Position numbers and translations under genes: made by a program. Shown here piece after piece: positions 61,901-64,000 of a stretch of DNA of 64,000 nucleotides (positions are counted from its first letter, which is position 1; every line of letters begins with the position of its first letter). Source of the DNA: Nocardioides albus (GTDB taxonomy: Bacteria; Actinomycetota; Actinomycetes; Propionibacteriales; Nocardioidaceae); contig NZ_BMQT01000005.1 in the NCBI RefSeq assembly GCF_014648255.1, forward strand, positions 204,277 through 268,276. Reading direction: 5' to 3'. The notes below the pieces were generated by a model, which was not told where the DNA came from, did not search any database, and saw only the letters and a list, made by a program, of their open reading frames with translations.

Positions 61901-62140
61901 GACGATGAACGCCGCGAAGGCGAACCAGTGCAGGATCCCGACCCAGGTCCACTGCAGCATGCGCGTGTGGAGGACGGTCTCCTTCAGCATCGTCAGGGTG
62001 CGGGCCAGCGGCTGGTCGACGCGGCTGATCGGCGTACCGATCTTGATGACCGCGAGCATCGACCGGACCGCCTTGATCACCAGATAGGCGGTGGCCACCG
62101 TTGCCGCAAGACACACGACGATGGCGATGATCTGCAACAT
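58919..62140 (-). CDS. etfD: EtfD-like membrane Fe-S dehydrogenase of beta-oxidation
   Basis: 1073 aa. N-terminal membrane domain with about six helices (residues 1-245) and candidate heme histidines. Two 4Fe-4S motifs follow: C325/C328/C331/C335 and C410/C413/C416/C420. Two cysteine-rich CCG domains then carry C501, C536, C573/C576 and C629, C665/C666, C703/C706. This order is that of Rv0338c/EtfD, which takes electrons from EtfBA (reduced by acyl-CoA dehydrogenases) to the membrane quinone pool. Residues ~741-1073 are a disordered Ala/Pro/Glu tail with nine SLFD motifs, ending SLFDL. A palindrome upstream matches those at fadE5. Confidence 0.92.
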   Translation of the reverse strand: MLQIIAIVVCLAATVATAYLVIKAVRSMLAVIKIGTPISRVDQPLARTLTMLKETVLHTRMLQWTWVGILHWFAFAAFIVLSTAVGAAYFQLFDPEWTLPVIGKLFAYEWIAEVLGLLGALGIIPLIIYRLTHQPAKMGRETRFYGSTQWQAFFVEAMVLVESAAILFIRGAEYNLAKAHGGEVAEHATAFHFPISQFFGALYPTGADAIPTLENIIYAIAAFKIITALIWLAVVSTHLTMGVAWHRFTAWFNIWFKREPGSRTSDTEGARPLGTALGAIKPMLIDGKPVTLEDVEEDRIPEDAILGVGSIQDFSWKGILDFTTCTECGRCQSQCPAWNTEKPLSPKLLMMGLREHAYAAAADGDLKEKPLIGKADGAPEGAEGNAEVLDWFYNPEDGGFVIDEDVLWSCTSCGACVQQCPVDIEHVDHIMDMRRYQVLVESNFPSELNGLFKGLEGKGNPWNMNANARMDWAKDLPFDVKEVGKDIESLEEVDWLFWVGCAGAYEDRAKKTTRAVAELLDMAGVSFGVLGNGETCTGDSARRAGNEFVFQGLAQQNVETFKEFKVKKAVTTCAHCFNTLKNEYKEFGIELEVVHHTQLLNRLVREGKLTPVADGAGAHKRSITYHDPCYIGRHNGVYEPPRELLQIMPGADFKEMPRNSERSFCCGAGGARMWMEEKIGSRINENRTDEAVATGADQIAVGCPFCRVMLSDGLTKAQANGAAREEVEVLDVAQMLLASVKGEQATKLAPGEGAKVGATAKAAPAVEEAAPAAGAATAAAGSSLFDSPAEAAETPKTPADASSLFDTPAPAEPASGGTSGGGSLFDTPAPAAEPEKPASGGSLFDDSSSLFDTPAEAPAEEKPAEEPAADLGTGGSLFDVPAQEAEPAAAPEAKAAPAAPAPAEEPAVDLGGGGSLFDIPASEPAPAAPVEASTPAETPTETPAAPAAPAAPAEPAAGSGVTSEPKSDVDFDNLGSLFDIEAPEGTVAAAAPAAPTSTEAAPVAETAPETVVDEAPTAPAEEAAVEVETPAEPEREPEPEKAPEPKQAPAASGEAHTPRTDVDIHETGSLFDL

Positions 62141-62232
62141 GCCTAGGCGCTCCTCATCAGCGGGCAGGACTGCCGGAATGCAACCGAGCCTAGTGCTTGT
62201 CCTCGGTTCGGTCGCGTAAGGGTAGGTTGATA

Positions 62233-62246
62233 CTACCCACGGGTAA
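62233..62246. promoter_or_regulatory. Candidate fatty-acid regulator site (etfD)
   Basis: CTACCC-AC-GGGTAA, arms with one mismatch; same layout as 33171-33184 upstream of fadE5. It lies about 93 bases before the etfD start. Confidence 0.65.
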
Positions 62247-62256
62247 CTTACATGTG

Positions 62257-62298
62257 AAGAAACGGCCCACGACCTGGTCAGGTCGCGGGCCGTTTCTT
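62257..62298 (-). terminator. Terminator of the choice-of-anchor-type gene
   Basis: AAGAAACGGCCC with its complement GGGCCGTTTCTT closes a long stem (also GACC/GGTC inside). It is 25 bases after the stop of the minus-strand gene and may also insulate etfD. Confidence 0.8.
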
Positions 62299-62323
62299 AG
62301 GAGAGCCTTAGTGGTTCAAGGCG

Positions 62324-63607
62324 TCACTTGCTGGAGTTCACCTTGAACTTCGCGTGGCCGATGTTGACGACCGTCTTGGTGCCCTCGGTCGCATCGAGGA
62401 GCGTCAGCCGCAGGGCGACGACCTCGACCAGGTTCTTGCTGCGCTCGACGACGACCTTGGTCTCGATCTTGGCCAGGCCGGGGATGTCGACGCGGGAGAG
62501 CGCCGACTCGAGCTGGGCGAGGGAGACCTTCTGCTTGCCGATGTAGATGTCGCCGAACTTCGTGCCCGAGATGGAGGCAGTCGAGCCCTTGCCCTTGACG
62601 TACTTCACGTTCGCCTGGGCGCGGATGGCCTCGATGCGGATGGCGCCGTTGCCGATGTTGACGTTGGCGACCTCACCGAAGGTGTAGCCCTCGGCGGTGG
62701 TCTTGGTCTGGTTCGAGCGCTGGCCGCTCGTGAGGCCCTTGACGTCCAGGATGTTGCCGACCTCGCCCAGCGGGACGTGGCCGATGGACTTGGTCTTCAG
62801 CTTGCCCTTGGTGCCGGCGCAGCCGGCGTTGGTCAGCGGGTTCTTGCCGACCTTGACGACACCGCCGAGAGCGGACGCGTCGACGGAGTTGGAGAAGCCG
62901 TTGAAGACCGCGGAGAAGGCCTGGCCGTTGATCTCCGCGCGGGAGCGACCGACGATGACCTCGGAGTCGGTGCCGTGAAGCTTGATCCAGATGCCGTTGG
63001 CGTAGGAGTACGCGCCGTCGGCGTTGGTGCGCTCGACGGTGTTGCCGAGGCCGATGGTGGCGATGCCCGGGATCACGAGCGGGCGGTCGCTGCCGGGGAT
63101 CGGGAGGTCGATCGTCCGGCCGGGTCCGGCCGGGTCGAGGACGATGTGGGCGATCTTGGCCTTCGAGTCGGCCTTGTAGCCCTTGCCGTCCCACCAAGCC
63201 TGGGAGACCGAGCTGAGACCCTCGACGGTGACCTTGCCCAGCGGGTTCTTGTCGAGCACGACATCGGCGATCTTGTGCTCCGAGATCGACTTGACCGTCG
63301 AGCCGGACTTGATCGTCCGCTGCTTGGTCGTGGTGGCGCCGATCGTGCCGAGGCCGGGCACCTTCGCGCCGGCGGTGTTGTTGCTGACGTCGTGACCAGC
63401 CTTACGGGTGCACCCGATGGTCTGGTATCCGAGGTCACCCGAGTTGGCAGGCAGGCTCCCACCTGTGACACGGGTGCCGAAACCGCTGGCGAACATCCCG
63501 AAGTCGGTGTTCGTCAGAGCGGCCTGTGAGGGCGCCGGCACAGCCAGGATGGCGCCGACAACGGCGACAGAGGCTGCGGACAGCGCGAGCGTACGCATGC
63601 TTCGCAT
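62324..63607 (-). CDS. Secreted choice-of-anchor-type protein
   Basis: 427 aa. Signal peptide MRSMRTLALSAASVAVVGAI with cleavage near PSQAALTN. The mature part is beta-rich with repeated VNIGNGAIRI-, VVLDKNPLGKV- and IVIP/VDIPGLAKI-like strands and frequent Gly/Thr. It resembles actinobacterial choice-of-anchor P family secreted proteins. No membrane anchor at the C-terminus (AKFKVNSSK). A structural or surface role is likely; the start could also be the ATG three codons later. Confidence 0.78.
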   Translation of the reverse strand: MRSMRTLALSAASVAVVGAILAVPAPSQAALTNTDFGMFASGFGTRVTGGSLPANSGDLGYQTIGCTRKAGHDVSNNTAGAKVPGLGTIGATTTKQRTIKSGSTVKSISEHKIADVVLDKNPLGKVTVEGLSSVSQAWWDGKGYKADSKAKIAHIVLDPAGPGRTIDLPIPGSDRPLVIPGIATIGLGNTVERTNADGAYSYANGIWIKLHGTDSEVIVGRSRAEINGQAFSAVFNGFSNSVDASALGGVVKVGKNPLTNAGCAGTKGKLKTKSIGHVPLGEVGNILDVKGLTSGQRSNQTKTTAEGYTFGEVANVNIGNGAIRIEAIRAQANVKYVKGKGSTASISGTKFGDIYIGKQKVSLAQLESALSRVDIPGLAKIETKVVVERSKNLVEVVALRLTLLDATEGTKTVVNIGHAKFKVNSSK

Positions 63608-63817
63608 TGTTGGTTGGACTCCGATTCTGCGGTGGGGATCCCCCAAGATCCCCGCTACGGGGCCGTGCCACCTGCCAGATCCGGGGGAACCTGGCGCACT
63701 CCCGAGTTATGGGGTGGCACGTTGCTCAAACGAGGGAAAACCGTGGAAGTTATCGGGACAGAGGTCCTTTTTCGGAATGGCCCGTCCTGACTATCAACAC
63801 GCCACCCACACCTACGT
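63608..63817. other. Promoter gap with no gene
   Basis: 210 bases between the choice-of-anchor-type gene and the terminator at 63818. No convincing frame; it must hold the promoter of the minus-strand secreted-protein gene. Confidence 0.5.
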
Positions 63818-63855
63818 AAACGGGCCGTGACCTCGGCTGAGGTCACGGCCCGTTT
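63818..63855 (-). terminator. Terminator of the partial gene at the window end
   Basis: AAACGGGCCGTGACCTC and its perfect complement (17-bp arms) around a four-base loop, 16 bases beyond the stop at 63871. Confidence 0.88.
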
Positions 63856-63870
63856 CGGGGATCGGGCGGG

Positions 63871-64000
63871 TTACGGCGTCAGATCGATCTTGATGCCGGT
63901 GAGTGTGTCGACCACGCCCGTCACGGTGTCGAGCACCGGCGCCACCACGTTCTTGGTGAGCGTCGGTCGATCCGGCTCGGGGGCAGGCTCGGGCTCGGGT
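63871..64000 (-). CDS. C-terminal end of a Pro/Glu-rich protein (5' end outside window)
   Basis: The minus-strand frame reads PEPEPAPEPDRPTLTKNVVA, then PVLDTVTGVVDTLTGIKIDL, TP and a TAA stop. A Pro-Glu linker followed by a short helical or beta end is common in secreted actinobacterial proteins, and the neighbour is a secreted choice-of-anchor-type protein. The main domain lies outside the window, so no function can be assigned. Confidence 0.7.
   Translation of the reverse strand, partial: PEPEPAPEPDRPTLTKNVVAPVLDTVTGVVDTLTGIKIDLTP

Overview
The window is 64 kb of high-GC actinobacterial chromosome. The best fit is a Nocardioides-like member of the Nocardioidaceae. This is inferred from WhiB7, FadE5 and EtfD homologues, an F420-type PPOX oxidoreductase, IdeR-type iron control, a remnant of a DUF222/HNH gene and many leaderless genes with TANNNT boxes. 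No prophage, CRISPR array or transposase was seen; the accessory flavour comes from small palindromic repeats.

Layout. 1-6.7 kb: a secreted fibronectin-III protein (5' end outside the window) followed by a coupled MoxR / DUF58 / TgpA-like operon. 6.7-9.5 kb: small genes, a DUF222 remnant, a DinB-like protein and a Phd/PIN toxin-antitoxin pair. 9.5-13.2 kb: a PucR-type regulator divergent from a ferredoxin reductase plus acyl desaturase pair. 13.2-16.1 kb: an epimerase/TetR divergon, a membrane protein and an S51 peptidase. 16.2-22.9 kb: two paralogous secreted M4 metalloproteases flanking whiB7. 23-24.5 kb: an ECF41 sigma factor with its AhpD-like target. 24.6-31 kb: pgm, enoyl-CoA hydratase, a membrane protein with a repeat-derived tail, an SDR, and an ArgO-type exporter with its LysR regulator. 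31.2-37 kb: fadE5 and an NTF2-like protein, an RTX-like protein, DUF2461, a fumarase-superfamily lyase and tRNA-Gly(CCC). 37-41 kb: dcd, a Ser/Thr kinase, a VWA surface protein and an XRE regulator.

41.4-49.3 kb is a LacI-controlled cassette: nucleoside hydrolase, NMT1/THI5-type binding lipoprotein, ATPase, double permease, amidohydrolase and ribokinase. It reads as uptake of a nucleoside, cleavage to base plus ribose, deamination or hydrolysis of the base, and phosphorylation of ribose. 49.4-55.1 kb: tag and a siderophore-iron uptake operon behind an iron box. 55.2-58.7 kb: a sodium:solute symporter with a small partner, and a DUF4097/ribbon-helix-helix pair. 58.9-62.1 kb: the beta-oxidation electron acceptor EtfD with a long SLFD-repeat tail. 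62.3-64 kb: secreted choice-of-anchor-type proteins.

The most unusual material is repeat-based: three loci built from 21-bp units that run forward, pass a hinge and return inverted; two long hairpins of one family in convergent gaps; an inverted-repeat insertion that adds 53 in-frame codons to the DUF58 gene; and a 22-bp-inverted-repeat element inside the iron operon. A 14-bp palindrome shared by fadE5 and etfD suggests a common fatty-acid regulator.
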